This document shows, in pieces, positions 1 through 9,311 of a stretch of DNA of 64,000 nucleotides. The notes beneath the pieces were generated by a model that made no database searches, had not been told where the DNA came from, and saw only the letters and a list, made by a program, of their open reading frames with translations. The position numbers and the translations under genes were made by a program. This DNA is from Arthrobacter sp. zg-Y238 (lineage in GTDB: Bacteria > Actinomycetota > Actinomycetes > Actinomycetales > Micrococcaceae): contig NZ_JANFLU010000011.1 in NCBI RefSeq assembly GCF_024385525.1, forward strand, positions 310,001 through 374,000. The letters are read 5' to 3'. Positions within the stretch are counted from its first letter, which is position 1; each line of letters opens with the position of its first letter.

Positions 1-321
1 GGGCGCCAGGAAGCACAGCAGCGAAACCACCACATGCAGGGCAATGCCGATGATCAGCGGCAGCCGCCGGCCGAAGCGGTCGGAGAACGGTCCGATGACC
101 AACTGCCCGACGGCGGCGCCGAGCAGGGTGCCGGAGAGCGTGAACTGCGCGGCGGCGGCGCTGGTGTGCAGGTCCTCGGCGACCTCCGGCAGGGCCGGCA
201 GGTACATGTCGGTGGTCACTGCCGGAAGGGCGGCCAGGGCGCCGAGCATCAGGATGTACTTGATGCTCGTGCGGGTCGCAGTGCGGTTTCGTGTTCCGGT
301 TTCGGGCGGGGTATCGCTCAC
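1..321 (-). CDS. Bcr/CflA-type MFS drug exporter, N-terminal part (runs off window)
   Basis: Only the first 107 codons are in the window; the rest lies before position 1. The reading frame starts at a GTG (319-321) preceded by an AGGAG ribosome binding site about 6 nt upstream. The translated part contains a first membrane segment followed by the motif DMYLPALP, which is characteristic of the Bcr/CflA branch of 12-helix major facilitator exporters, and then the loop GPFSDRFGRR, the standard MFS motif A between helices 2 and 3. By family this would be a proton-driven exporter of drugs or small metabolites in the cytoplasmic membrane. The substrate cannot be inferred. Competing plus-strand frames here look like shadows. 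Confidence 0.85.
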   Translation of the reverse strand, partial: MSDTPPETGTRNRTATRTSIKYILMLGALAALPAVTTDMYLPALPEVAEDLHTSAAAAQFTLSGTLLGAAVGQLVIGPFSDRFGRRLPLIIGIALHVVVSLLCFLAP

Positions 322-355
322 AGGCACTCCTGGTGCGGTTGTATGTTTCTAAATT

Positions 356-1201
356 CTAGGGGTGGCGTACGCCGGCACCGGCCAGCACGGCGCGGTAGCC
401 TTCCCGGTACGTGGGGTAGGCGAATTCGAATCCGGTTGCGCGCAGACGCCGGTTGCTCAGCCTGCGGTTGCCGCTGCGGCTGCTGGACGTGTCGCCCGCC
501 GGCGGGAGTTCGCGGCCGAGCTCGGCAGCCAGGAAACCCAGCACCTCAGCCAGCTCCACCGGCTCCATATCCACTCCAACATACAGCGGCGCGGGAGGGG
601 AAACCCGGGTGGTCAGGTGCACGATGGCCGCGGCGGCGTCGTCCCGGTGGATGCGGTTGGTCAGCTGGGTTCCGGCGGGTACGACGGCGGTTCCGACGTT
701 CACGGAATCGATCAGCCGGGTGCGTCCCGGCCCGTAGATGCCGGACAGCCGCAGCACCACCGCATCGGGGCGGCGGTTGTGCAGCAGCTGCTCCGCCTCG
801 AGGATGACGGCACCGGTGGCCGACGCCGGGCGGGCCGGGGTTCCCTCGTCCACCTCGCCGCCGTCGGCATCGCCGTACACCGCAGTGGAGGAAACGAACA
901 GGATGCGGTGCGGCTCCACGCCGTCGCGCTCAAGCGCGTTCAGGACGTTGGCGGTGCCGGTGACGTAGGCGGCACGGTAGGCCTCCTCGGTCCGCTGATC
1001 GGCGGCCACCGCAATAACGACGACGTCGGTGTCCGCAGGAATGCGCGGCAGGTCGCCGGTCAGGTCCACCGCCTGTCCGGCGATTTGCTTCGGCAGTTTC
1101 TCCGGGGAGCGCCGCCATCCGAGCACGGAAAAGCCGGCCGCAGCAAACCGCAGGCAGGCCTCCGTGCCCAGATCGCCGCAGCCGGCGATCAGGACTGTCA
1201 T
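356..1201 (-). CDS. NAD(P)-binding SDR/epimerase-like protein (YeeZ-like)
   Basis: 281-aa protein starting MTVLIAGCGDLG, a Rossmann dinucleotide-binding glycine motif (GCGDLG, residues 7-12). The middle contains VSSTAVYGD and a later SGIYGPGR segment, which resemble the Ser/Tyr active-site and substrate regions of extended short-chain dehydrogenases and sugar epimerases. It matches the small YeeZ-like NAD-dependent epimerase/dehydratase group; the real substrate is unknown. Its start lies 3 bp beyond the stop of the DJ-1-like gene on the same strand, so the two are probably co-transcribed. No signal peptide or membrane segment is visible, so it should be cytosolic. Confidence 0.8.
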   Translation of the reverse strand: MTVLIAGCGDLGTEACLRFAAAGFSVLGWRRSPEKLPKQIAGQAVDLTGDLPRIPADTDVVVIAVAADQRTEEAYRAAYVTGTANVLNALERDGVEPHRILFVSSTAVYGDADGGEVDEGTPARPASATGAVILEAEQLLHNRRPDAVVLRLSGIYGPGRTRLIDSVNVGTAVVPAGTQLTNRIHRDDAAAAIVHLTTRVSPPAPLYVGVDMEPVELAEVLGFLAAELGRELPPAGDTSSSRSGNRRLSNRRLRATGFEFAYPTYREGYRAVLAGAGVRHP

Positions 1202-1204
1202 GTT

Positions 1205-1906
1205 CTATTCAGCCAGGGCGGAGATGACGGCCTTGGCCACATCCTCGCTGGACTGGGGGTTCTGGCCCGAGATCAGGTTCCGGTCGCGGACCACGTAGCT
1301 GGTCCAGGCGGGACCGGTTTCAACCACGGCGCCCTTGTTCCGGAGCACTTCCTCCACGAACCAGGGGGTGTTCTCGCCAGTGCCGCCGTTAAGCTCCTCC
1401 TCGTCCGTGAAGACGGTGAGCTTGCGGCCGGAGAAGATGAACTCGCCGTCCGCGGTTTCGGCGGCCAGCAGGCCGGCCGGGCCGTGGCAGAACGGGGCAA
1501 TGATCTTGCCCGCGGCGTCCGCCTCAATGAGGATCCGGCCCATGTCCTTGTCGAACGCCAGGTCCGCCATGGGACCGTGCCCGCCCGGCATCACCACGGC
1601 GTCGTACTCTGACGCGTCTGCATCGGCGAGCACCAGCGGCGAGGAGAGCTCGGCGTCAATGTACGCGATGTACTGGGTGAAGGCAGCGGCCTTTTCCGGG
1701 CTGCCGGCGGACTCGGGTGCCAGGGACACCTGATCCACGGTGGGCTTCACGCCTCCGGGGGTGGCGATGCGGACCGTGTGTCCGGCTTCGCGGAGCACCC
1801 GGTGGGATTCAACCAGTTCCTCGGCCCAGTAGCCGGTGGGGTGTTCGCTGCCGTCCTTCATGGTGAGGGAGTCTGCTGCGGATACAACCATCAGGATATT
1901 TGCCAT
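1205..1906 (-). CDS. DJ-1/PfpI family protein (class I glutamine amidotransferase-like)
   Basis: 233 aa. The motif PGGHGPMADL and the nucleophile elbow APFCHGPAGLL place it in the DJ-1/PfpI superfamily, with the Cys of FCHGP as the expected catalytic residue. The length and the conserved lid region resemble Hsp31-like chaperone/glyoxalase III proteins, which detoxify methylglyoxal or repair glycated products; which activity applies cannot be told from sequence. The start is supported by an AAAGGA ribosome binding site upstream. It lies between an SDR gene (3 bp downstream) and an aldo/keto reductase gene (44 bp upstream), all on one strand, suggesting a small carbonyl-stress operon. That role is inference. 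Confidence 0.85.
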   Translation of the reverse strand: MANILMVVSAADSLTMKDGSEHPTGYWAEELVESHRVLREAGHTVRIATPGGVKPTVDQVSLAPESAGSPEKAAAFTQYIAYIDAELSSPLVLADADASEYDAVVMPGGHGPMADLAFDKDMGRILIEADAAGKIIAPFCHGPAGLLAAETADGEFIFSGRKLTVFTDEEELNGGTGENTPWFVEEVLRNKGAVVETGPAWTSYVVRDRNLISGQNPQSSEDVAKAVISALAE

Positions 1907-1950
1907 GCGTTCTTTTTTCCTTTGCTTGGCGGGAAAAGCGGAAAGTGTTG

Positions 1951-2841
1951 TTACTTGGCCGGTGCTGCGGCGGCGCCGGCGGCGTCCAGCTCAGCGAAGG
2001 TGGCGTCGTCGAGCTGGACGTCTGCGGCACCCAGGTTGTCCTCGAGGTGGCCGATGGAGCCGGTGCCCGGGATCGGCATCATGACCGGGGAGCGGCGAAG
2101 CAGCCAGGCCAGGGCAACCTGCGAGGTGCTGGCATTCAAGCGCTTGGCGGCTTCGTCCACGGGGCCGCCCGGCTGGGCCAGTTCGCCGGCGGAGATCGGG
2201 GCCCACGGGATGAAGCCGATGCCGTTGTCCTCGGCGTACTTCAGCACGTCCTCGGAGGAACGGTCGGTGAGGTTGTAGCGGTTCTGCACGGTGGAGACGG
2301 TGAAGAACTTCGATGCGGCTTCCAGTTCGGCAACGGAGACCTGGGACAGGCCGAGTGCCTTCACCTTGCCCTCCTGCTGGAGGTCGCGCAGCACGGCGAA
2401 CTGCTCTTCGGGATCGACCTTGGGGTCAATGCGGTGCAATTGCAGCAGGTCCAGGGAATCGACCTTCAGCTTGCGCAGCGAAAGTTCGGTCTGCTGGCGG
2501 AGGTATTCGGGCCGGCCCACCGGTACCCAGACGTCCGGGCCGGTACGGACGAAGCCGACCTTGGTGGCGATGCGGACGCCGTCCGGGTAGGGGTACAGCG
2601 CTTCGGCGATGATTTCTTCGCTGATGTTCGGTCCGTAGGAGTCGGCGGTGTCGATGAAGTCAACGCCCAGCTCGACGGCGCGGCGGACCACGTCGACGGC
2701 GGTTCCGCGGCTTTCCGGCTCGCCCCAGATACCGGGTCCCACAATCCGCATGGCCCCAAAGCCCAGACGGTGTACGGTGCCGAGATCCTTGAGGTCGATG
2801 GTGGGGGACAGGGCGGGAGAGTTTTCCGTCGTATCAGTCAT
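1951..2841 (-). CDS. Aldo/keto reductase
   Basis: 296 aa with the full AKR catalytic tetrad in order: Asp64 and Tyr69 in DFIDTADSYG, Lys94 in IATKVG and His136 in LLQLHRIDP. This predicts an (alpha/beta)8-barrel NADPH-dependent reductase of aldehydes or ketones. The N-terminal segment and the RLGFGAMRI stretch fit the bacterial AKRs often annotated as oxidoreductases of broad specificity. It appears to be the first gene of a three-gene minus-strand set with the DJ-1-like and SDR genes; all three suit reactive-carbonyl handling. The 228 bp upstream up to the aldehyde dehydrogenase start is a divergent promoter region in which I see no clear operator. Confidence 0.9.
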   Translation of the reverse strand: MTDTTENSPALSPTIDLKDLGTVHRLGFGAMRIVGPGIWGEPESRGTAVDVVRRAVELGVDFIDTADSYGPNISEEIIAEALYPYPDGVRIATKVGFVRTGPDVWVPVGRPEYLRQQTELSLRKLKVDSLDLLQLHRIDPKVDPEEQFAVLRDLQQEGKVKALGLSQVSVAELEAASKFFTVSTVQNRYNLTDRSSEDVLKYAEDNGIGFIPWAPISAGELAQPGGPVDEAAKRLNASTSQVALAWLLRRSPVMMPIPGTGSIGHLEDNLGAADVQLDDATFAELDAAGAAAAPAK

Positions 2842-3069
2842 ACAGGCGTCAACAAGGCCTGTCGCCGGGTTTATTCCTCAGCAGCCTTAGTTCGGGGCCG
2901 ACGGCCGGTGCTGCGCGGACAGCCGGGGCCCGGAAGGCGGCCTTCCGGACCCTGTTGTCCGGACTCCCGGGGTGGGCTACCTTGTACCCACCGTGGCAGG
3001 GCATTCGAAGCTTCCGCCTGCGGATACCGCAGCAGCAACCCCTGCAGCAAACACAGAGAGGTGTTGGCG

Positions 3070-4557
3070 ATGACAAAGACATCCGCCCAGGTGGACACCG
3101 GGCTGTACATCAACGGCGAGTCCCGGAGGACGCAGGAAACCCTGGCGGTCGCCGATCCTGGCCGGCCCGGGCAGGTGGCGGGCCACGCAGCGGCTGCGTC
3201 GCCGGAGGACGTGGCGGACGCCGTCGGTGCCGCGAAGGCGGCCTTTCCCGCCTGGTCCGCACTGTCGGCGCAGGAACGGGCGGCACGGATGGCCGACGCA
3301 ATTGCGGGCATCGCCGACCTGCGGGATGAGGACGCGGCCATCCTGTCCCGTGAAAACGGCAAGATCGTTATGGAGAGCTGGGTGGACGCCCTCGTTTTCG
3401 AGCTCCGCTGGCAGCTTGCCCTGTCCCTGGCTGATCAGGTGGACCAGGACGGGATCCTCGAACCGGCGCCGGGCATCCCCGTGACCACCAGCGTGTCCTA
3501 CCAGCCGCTGGGCGTAGTCACGGTGATTGTGCCCTTCAACTGGCCGGTCGCAATCCTCGGCGCGTCCCTGCCCCACGCCCTGCTGGCCGGGAACACCGCC
3601 ATCGTCAAACCGCCGCCCACCGCGCCGCTGGCAACCACCCGGATTGTGCAGCGCGTTGCCGAGAAACTGCCGCCGGGAGTGCTGAACGTGGTCACCGGCC
3701 GGGACAGCGACATGTCCGGCCTGATCCGGAACGACGACGTGGCCAAGGTCTGCTTCACCGGCAGCGTCAACGGCGGCAAACGCATCATGGAAATGGCTTC
3801 CGGGTCCCTGACCCGGGTCACCCTCGAGCTCGGGGGAAACGATGCGGCCATCATCCTTGACGATGCCCTGCTGGACGACACCCGGCTGGACCGGCTCCAT
3901 GCCGCTGTCTTCGATACAACGGGCCAAATCTGCATGAACGCCAAGCGGATCTACGTTCACCGGTCCCGCATGGAGGAACTGGTGCAGGGACTGTCCGCCC
4001 GGCTGGAAAACGCTGTCATCGGCTACGGCCTCGACGAAGGTACAACCATGGGGCCGCTGCATTCCCCGGCGCAGAAAGCCTTCGTCGAAGACCTCATCCA
4101 GGAGGCAGAGGGTGCCGGCGCCGAGGTCCGCCGGTTCGGCACCCTGCCCGAGGGTCCGGACCTGCGGGACGGCAACTTCCTGCGCCCGGCACTGGTCCTT
4201 GATCCGCCGCCGGAACTGCGTGTGGTCACCGAGGAGCAGTTCGGGCCCGTGATCCCGATCATTCCGTTTGATTCCGAGGACGAAGCCATTGCCTGGGCGA
4301 ACGACAGTTGGGCCGGGCTCTGCGGCTCGGTCTGGACCGAGGACCCGGCCAGGGCCAACGCGGTCGGTTCGCGCCTGGCCTGCGGCTACGTGTGGGTCAA
4401 CGACCACGGAGCAACCCGATTGGACCTTCGTGCCCCGTTCGGCGGCATGAAGCAGTCCGGCATGGGCCGCGAACAGGGAATCCAGGGCGTCCGGGCTTTC
4501 CAAGACACCCGATCCATTGCCCACCTTGACGAGGCTGCAGCCGCCGCTGCGCACTGA
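3070..4557 (+). CDS. Aldehyde dehydrogenase (vanillin/benzaldehyde-type candidate)
   Basis: 495 aa NAD(P)-dependent aldehyde dehydrogenase. The start at 3070 (MTKTSAQVD) is chosen because the family's N-terminus begins there; the open frame upstream is a shadow of the opposite-strand gene. The general base is Glu253 in LELGGND and the nucleophile is Cys288 in TGQICMNAK, with normal family spacing; the C-terminal FGGMKQSGMGRE is also conserved. The LigM-type O-demethylase gene follows after 21 bp, so the two form an operon. That pairing suggests oxidation of a methoxylated aromatic aldehyde such as vanillin to the acid used by LigM. Family membership is certain; the vanillin assignment is inference from the neighbour. 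Confidence 0.88.
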   Translation: MTKTSAQVDTGLYINGESRRTQETLAVADPGRPGQVAGHAAAASPEDVADAVGAAKAAFPAWSALSAQERAARMADAIAGIADLRDEDAAILSRENGKIVMESWVDALVFELRWQLALSLADQVDQDGILEPAPGIPVTTSVSYQPLGVVTVIVPFNWPVAILGASLPHALLAGNTAIVKPPPTAPLATTRIVQRVAEKLPPGVLNVVTGRDSDMSGLIRNDDVAKVCFTGSVNGGKRIMEMASGSLTRVTLELGGNDAAIILDDALLDDTRLDRLHAAVFDTTGQICMNAKRIYVHRSRMEELVQGLSARLENAVIGYGLDEGTTMGPLHSPAQKAFVEDLIQEAEGAGAEVRRFGTLPEGPDLRDGNFLRPALVLDPPPELRVVTEEQFGPVIPIIPFDSEDEAIAWANDSWAGLCGSVWTEDPARANAVGSRLACGYVWVNDHGATRLDLRAPFGGMKQSGMGREQGIQGVRAFQDTRSIAHLDEAAAAAAH

Positions 4558-5987
<1,430 letters not shown>

Positions 5988-5988
<1 letters not shown>

Positions 5989-6018
5989 CCGGTTCGACTT
6001 AGCCGGTACCGGTTCGAC
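5988..6018. repeat. Short direct repeat after ligM copy 1
   Basis: The 11-mer ACCGGTTCGAC occurs at 5988-5998, overlapping the ligM stop, and again at 6008-6018. The period is 20 bp. No T-run follows, so this is not a clear terminator; its role is unknown. Confidence 0.5.
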
Positions 6019-6112
6019 GGACAGCTGCAGTCCGGACTTATCTGCCGAACGAGGACTGAAGCTGTCCGCAGTACTGTTCCGCGCCGTCGTCGGCGGTCCT
6101 ATGGTCAGGGCC

Positions 6113-6502
6113 ATGGACTGGAAAATCGAGCTCGTTCCCGTGCCGGTGTCCGACGTCGACGCCTCCAAGCGGTTTTACGTAGACCAGGTGGGTTTCAATG
6201 ATGACTTTGACGAACGCATCGACGAGACCCTGCGCTTTGTGCAGCTGACCCCGCCGGGTTCTGCCTGCTCGGTGGTGATCGGCCCGGGCACCACCGATAT
6301 GGTTCCCGGCACGCAGCGGATCCAGGTGGTGGTCCCCAGTGCCGCCGACGCCAGGCAGCACCTGGTGGACCACGGCGTGGCGGCCAGCGAGATCACTCCA
6401 TTGGACTGGGGAACGTTCGTTTATTTCAGTGATCCGGACGGCAACCAGTGGTCACTGCAGGAACTGCCTGCCGTTCCGCCCACCCTGCCGTCGGAGCTGT
6501 AG
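6113..6502 (+). CDS. VOC (glyoxalase/bleomycin-resistance fold) family protein
   Basis: 129 aa beginning MDWKIELVPVPVSDVDASKRFY, the usual opening of small VOC-superfamily proteins: a first beta strand and helix of the beta-alpha-beta-beta-beta module. The C-terminus has YFSDPDGNQWSLQEL, the conserved second half-site including the metal-ligand-type Glu region. An ATG at 6101 is also in frame, but 6113 gives the family N-terminus and has TATGGT (6100-6105) seven bases before it, as in many apparently leaderless genes here. Function could be a dioxygenase, lyase or antibiotic-binding protein; the sequence does not decide. It stands alone between ligM and an MFS gene. Confidence 0.8.
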   Translation: MDWKIELVPVPVSDVDASKRFYVDQVGFNDDFDERIDETLRFVQLTPPGSACSVVIGPGTTDMVPGTQRIQVVVPSAADARQHLVDHGVAASEITPLDWGTFVYFSDPDGNQWSLQELPAVPPTLPSEL

Positions 6503-6596
6503 CGGAGGACAACCTGGCGTGCTTGACCTCAACCGCACTTGAGCCTGTTGACTTCGAGCAGCACATCCGGAGCCAACATCCTCAAGGAGCATCACT

Positions 6597-7976
6597 TTGC
6601 AGGCCGAAGACAAGGTCAATACCGGGCCGGACCGCGCCGGTTTCTGGTCCCGCCGTTACCTCCCGACCACGGTAGGGCTTTTCACCCTTGCCTTCCTGTT
6701 CGCCTTCGAAGCCCTCGCCGTGGGCACGGTGATGCCGGTGGTCGCGCGGGAGCTGGACGGGCTGTCCCTCTACGGCCTGGCCTTCGGTGCACCGATGGCC
6801 ACCGCCGTTGTCACCATTGCACTGGCCGGCGGCTGGACCGACGCGCGGGGACCGGCCCCGGCGCTGCGGACCGGCGTTGTGCTGTTCTCCGTGGGCATTC
6901 TCGCCGCAGCCCTGGCACCGTCCATGGTGATGCTGGTCCTGGGCCGGTCGCTGCAGGGACTGGGCGCAGGGCTGGCGGGAGTGGCAATGTACGTCGTCAT
7001 TGCCCGCGCCTACCCGCAGTCCATGCGGGCCAAGGCCTTCACAGTGCTCAGCAGCGGCTGGGTGTTTCCCGCGCTGGTGGGACCGGCCCTTGCCGGCTGG
7101 CTGAATGACCTGCTGGGCTGGCGGTCGGTTTTCGGAGCGGCGCCGCTGCTTGCCGTGGCCGCCTACGCGGGCCTTGCCCCGGTGCTCCGGAAGCTGCCGG
7201 GGAGCAAAGCCTGGCGTCCGAATTATGTGCGCACCGCATGGGCAGTCCTGGCGGCCGGGGGAGTGCTCGGCATCGGGCTGACCGGAGGCGATGCCACGGG
7301 ATGGGCGCTGCTGCCGGCCGCAGCCTGTGCGGCACTGGTGCTGCTGGCCGGCCCGCGGCTGCTGCCGCGGCGGACCTGGACCCTGGGCCGCGGCCTGCCG
7401 GCAACCATCCTGCTGCGTGGTTTCATCGGAGCGGCCTTTGCCGGAGCGGAGGCCTATCTGCCCCTGGCACTGTCCGTGCACCGGGGGTTCACACCAACGC
7501 AGGCCGGACTGCTGCTGACCGTCTCGGCCGTCACCTGGTTTGCCGGATCGCTGGCCGCGGCCAACCTGGCGGTCCTGGCGAACAAGGTGGCGAGGGTCCG
7601 TTTGGGGGCGCTCCTCATGGCCGTAGGCATCGGTGCGACGGCGTGGAGCGTGGACCCGCAGATGAGTATCCTGCTGCCCGTGCTGGGCTGGGCAGTTGCG
7701 GGCGCCGGCATCGGGATGGCATTCCCTACCCTGTCCGTCCTGATGCTGGACTTTTCCGCAGAGGGGGAGGAAGGCACCAACAGTTCTTCCCTTCAGGTCA
7801 ACGACAACCTCATCCAGTCGCTGTGGCTGGCCCTGGGCACAGTGGCTTTTGCCCTGATGCTGCCGGTGGCACCGCTGGGTGCGTTCATCGGAGCCTTTGC
7901 CAGCGCCGCAGGCCTGGCCGCCGCAGCGCTTGCCCTTTCGGGGCTGCTGGCACCGCGGCGGCCCGCGCAGGCCTAG
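6597..7976 (+). CDS. MFS transporter (DHA-type, 12 or more membrane segments)
   Basis: 459-aa integral membrane protein with many hydrophobic segments. It begins at a TTG codon with AAGGAG seven bases upstream (6584-6589). Early residues LFAFEALAVGTVMPVVAREL and the loop GGWTDARGPAPALRTG resemble motif A and the first helices of multidrug-exporter-type major facilitators. By family it would export drugs or metabolites with protons; the substrate is unknown. It is monocistronic: the VOC gene ends 94 bp upstream, and a small opposite-strand gene ends at 7982, six bases past this stop. Confidence 0.85.
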   Translation: MQAEDKVNTGPDRAGFWSRRYLPTTVGLFTLAFLFAFEALAVGTVMPVVARELDGLSLYGLAFGAPMATAVVTIALAGGWTDARGPAPALRTGVVLFSVGILAAALAPSMVMLVLGRSLQGLGAGLAGVAMYVVIARAYPQSMRAKAFTVLSSGWVFPALVGPALAGWLNDLLGWRSVFGAAPLLAVAAYAGLAPVLRKLPGSKAWRPNYVRTAWAVLAAGGVLGIGLTGGDATGWALLPAAACAALVLLAGPRLLPRRTWTLGRGLPATILLRGFIGAAFAGAEAYLPLALSVHRGFTPTQAGLLLTVSAVTWFAGSLAAANLAVLANKVARVRLGALLMAVGIGATAWSVDPQMSILLPVLGWAVAGAGIGMAFPTLSVLMLDFSAEGEEGTNSSSLQVNDNLIQSLWLALGTVAFALMLPVAPLGAFIGAFASAAGLAAAALALSGLLAPRRPAQA

Positions 7977-7981
7977 AGTGC

Positions 7982-8344
7982 CTAAAGTTCGGCGGCTAGG
8001 GCGTTCAGGACCGCGGCCAGATCCGCTTTGCCCTGACCCCAGTCCGTCAACGTGGTGGGAACCGCCGGCGTGCTCGTGGCCACCACGCGCGTTGTGCCGG
8101 CGTCGACCGGTTCAAAGGTGAGCACAATGCTGGATCCGAAGGACTTCCAGGTCATTCCGACCGAGAGCTCGGCCCGTTCCTGCCACACCCCGGTGAGCGT
8201 CATCGTCGGGAGCCGGTAGGCTGCCCGCTCGACGGCGGGCGGCAAGGCAGCCACGGGCGCGGAGATCAGCAGCTCGCCCCGGCCGCGTGCCCGCTTGGAG
8301 GTTATTTCGAGACTGATTGTTTTGGCATTCCCCATGTTCGTCAT
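7982..8344 (-). CDS. Small hypothetical protein (possibly SRPBCC-like fold)
   Basis: 120-aa cytosolic protein starting MTNMGNAKTIS. It alternates short hydrophobic strands (LTGVWQERAELSVGMTWKSF, then SSIVLTFEPVDAGTTRVVATS) and ends with a helix (DLAAVLNALAAEL). This pattern recalls SRPBCC/polyketide-cyclase or lipid-binding folds, but I do not recognise a specific family. The start at 8344 is favoured because TATTCT lies seven bases upstream, as in other leaderless-type genes here; a second ATG at 8335 is possible. It is convergent with the MFS gene and divergent from lutA. Confidence 0.6.
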   Translation of the reverse strand: MTNMGNAKTISLEITSKRARGRGELLISAPVAALPPAVERAAYRLPTMTLTGVWQERAELSVGMTWKSFGSSIVLTFEPVDAGTTRVVATSTPAVPTTLTDWGQGKADLAAVLNALAAEL

Positions 8345-8450
8345 GCAACAGAGAATAGCGCAGCGGCGACTGCCCGAGGGTCGATCACGAACATCACCTG
8401 CAGCAGGCATATCAATCGGCGGAGTTATATTGAAAGATGGTTCCACCCGA

Positions 8451-8472
8451 GGAAGTGCAGCGCCGCACTTCC
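8451..8472. promoter_or_regulatory. Inverted repeat just upstream of lutA
   Basis: A perfect 8-bp inverted repeat, GGAAGTGC - 6 nt - GCACTTCC, ends 14 bp before the lutA ATG and immediately before its GAAAGG ribosome binding site. It could be an operator for a lactate-responsive regulator or an mRNA hairpin that controls translation of lutABC. No regulator gene for the operon is seen nearby, so the partner is unknown. Confidence 0.5.
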
Positions 8473-8486
8473 GCTGAAAGGCAGCC

Positions 8487-9311
8487 ATGAAGATTGCTTT
8501 GTTCGCCACCTGCATTGTGGACGCGATGTATCCCTCCACGGCCCGCGCCACGGTCTCCATCCTGGAACGGCTGGGGCACGACGTCGTGTTCCCGGCCGGC
8601 CAGGCCTGCTGCGGGCAGATGCACCTCAACTCCGGGTATTTCCCGGAAGCGGTGCCCGTAGTCCGCAACCACGTAGAGGCGTTTGAGGCAGAGGAGTACG
8701 ACGTCGCCGTGGCGCCGTCGGGCTCCTGCGTCGCCTCGGTGAAACACCAGCATGCAATGCTGGCCCGATCCGTGGGCGATTCGGACCTCGAAACCCGGGC
8801 TACCGCCGTCGGCGCACGGACCTACGAACTCTCCGCCCTGCTGACCGATGTCCTGGGGGTGACGGACGCCGCGGCCCAGCTGGGCTCCTGGTATCCGCAC
8901 CGGATCACCTACCACCCCAGCTGCCACGGCATGCGGCTGCTGCGGCTGGGGGACCGGCAAGCGAACCTGCTCCGCACAGTGGAAGGCCTGGAACTGGAAC
9001 CGCTGCCCGAAGCGGACCAGTGCTGCGGCTTCGGCGGAACATTCTCGCTCAAGAACGCGGACGTCTCTTCGGCCATGCTGGCAGACAAAAACGCGAACAT
9101 CGCCGCCACCGGCGCCCAGCTGTGCAGCGGCGGTGACGCCTCCTGCCTGATGCACATTGGCGGGGGCCTCTCCCGGGAAGGCAGCGGCATATCGACCCTG
9201 CACTTCGCGGAGATCCTCGCCAGCACGCGCGAACACCCGGCACCGCCGCCGGGTGCCGTGCGCGGCGGGAGCCGGAGCGCCGCTCGCCTCACGGGAAAGG
9301 GACGCCAATGA
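8487..9311 (+). CDS. lutA: L-lactate utilization protein LutA (Fe-S oxidoreductase subunit)
   Basis: 274 aa. It contains two cysteine-rich CCG domains: QACCGQMHLNSGY near residue 45 and QCCGFGGTFSLKN near residue 180. These bind redox cofactors in the GlpC/HdrB/LutA family. In Bacillus-type LutABC the three proteins together oxidise L-lactate to pyruvate. The start has a GAAAGG site. It overlaps lutB by 4 bp (ATGA), showing translational coupling. The presence of lldP and ldh within 13 kb strengthens the lactate assignment. The C-terminal tail after about residue 255 is proline- and arginine-rich and looks unconserved. Confidence 0.93.
   Translation: MKIALFATCIVDAMYPSTARATVSILERLGHDVVFPAGQACCGQMHLNSGYFPEAVPVVRNHVEAFEAEEYDVAVAPSGSCVASVKHQHAMLARSVGDSDLETRATAVGARTYELSALLTDVLGVTDAAAQLGSWYPHRITYHPSCHGMRLLRLGDRQANLLRTVEGLELEPLPEADQCCGFGGTFSLKNADVSSAMLADKNANIAATGAQLCSGGDASCLMHIGGGLSREGSGISTLHFAEILASTREHPAPPPGAVRGGSRSAARLTGKGRQ

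Noticed and set aside
1900-3069. 885-aa frame extending the aldehyde dehydrogenase upstream
   Set aside because: The upstream part is antisense to the aldo/keto reductase; the family N-terminus begins at 3070.
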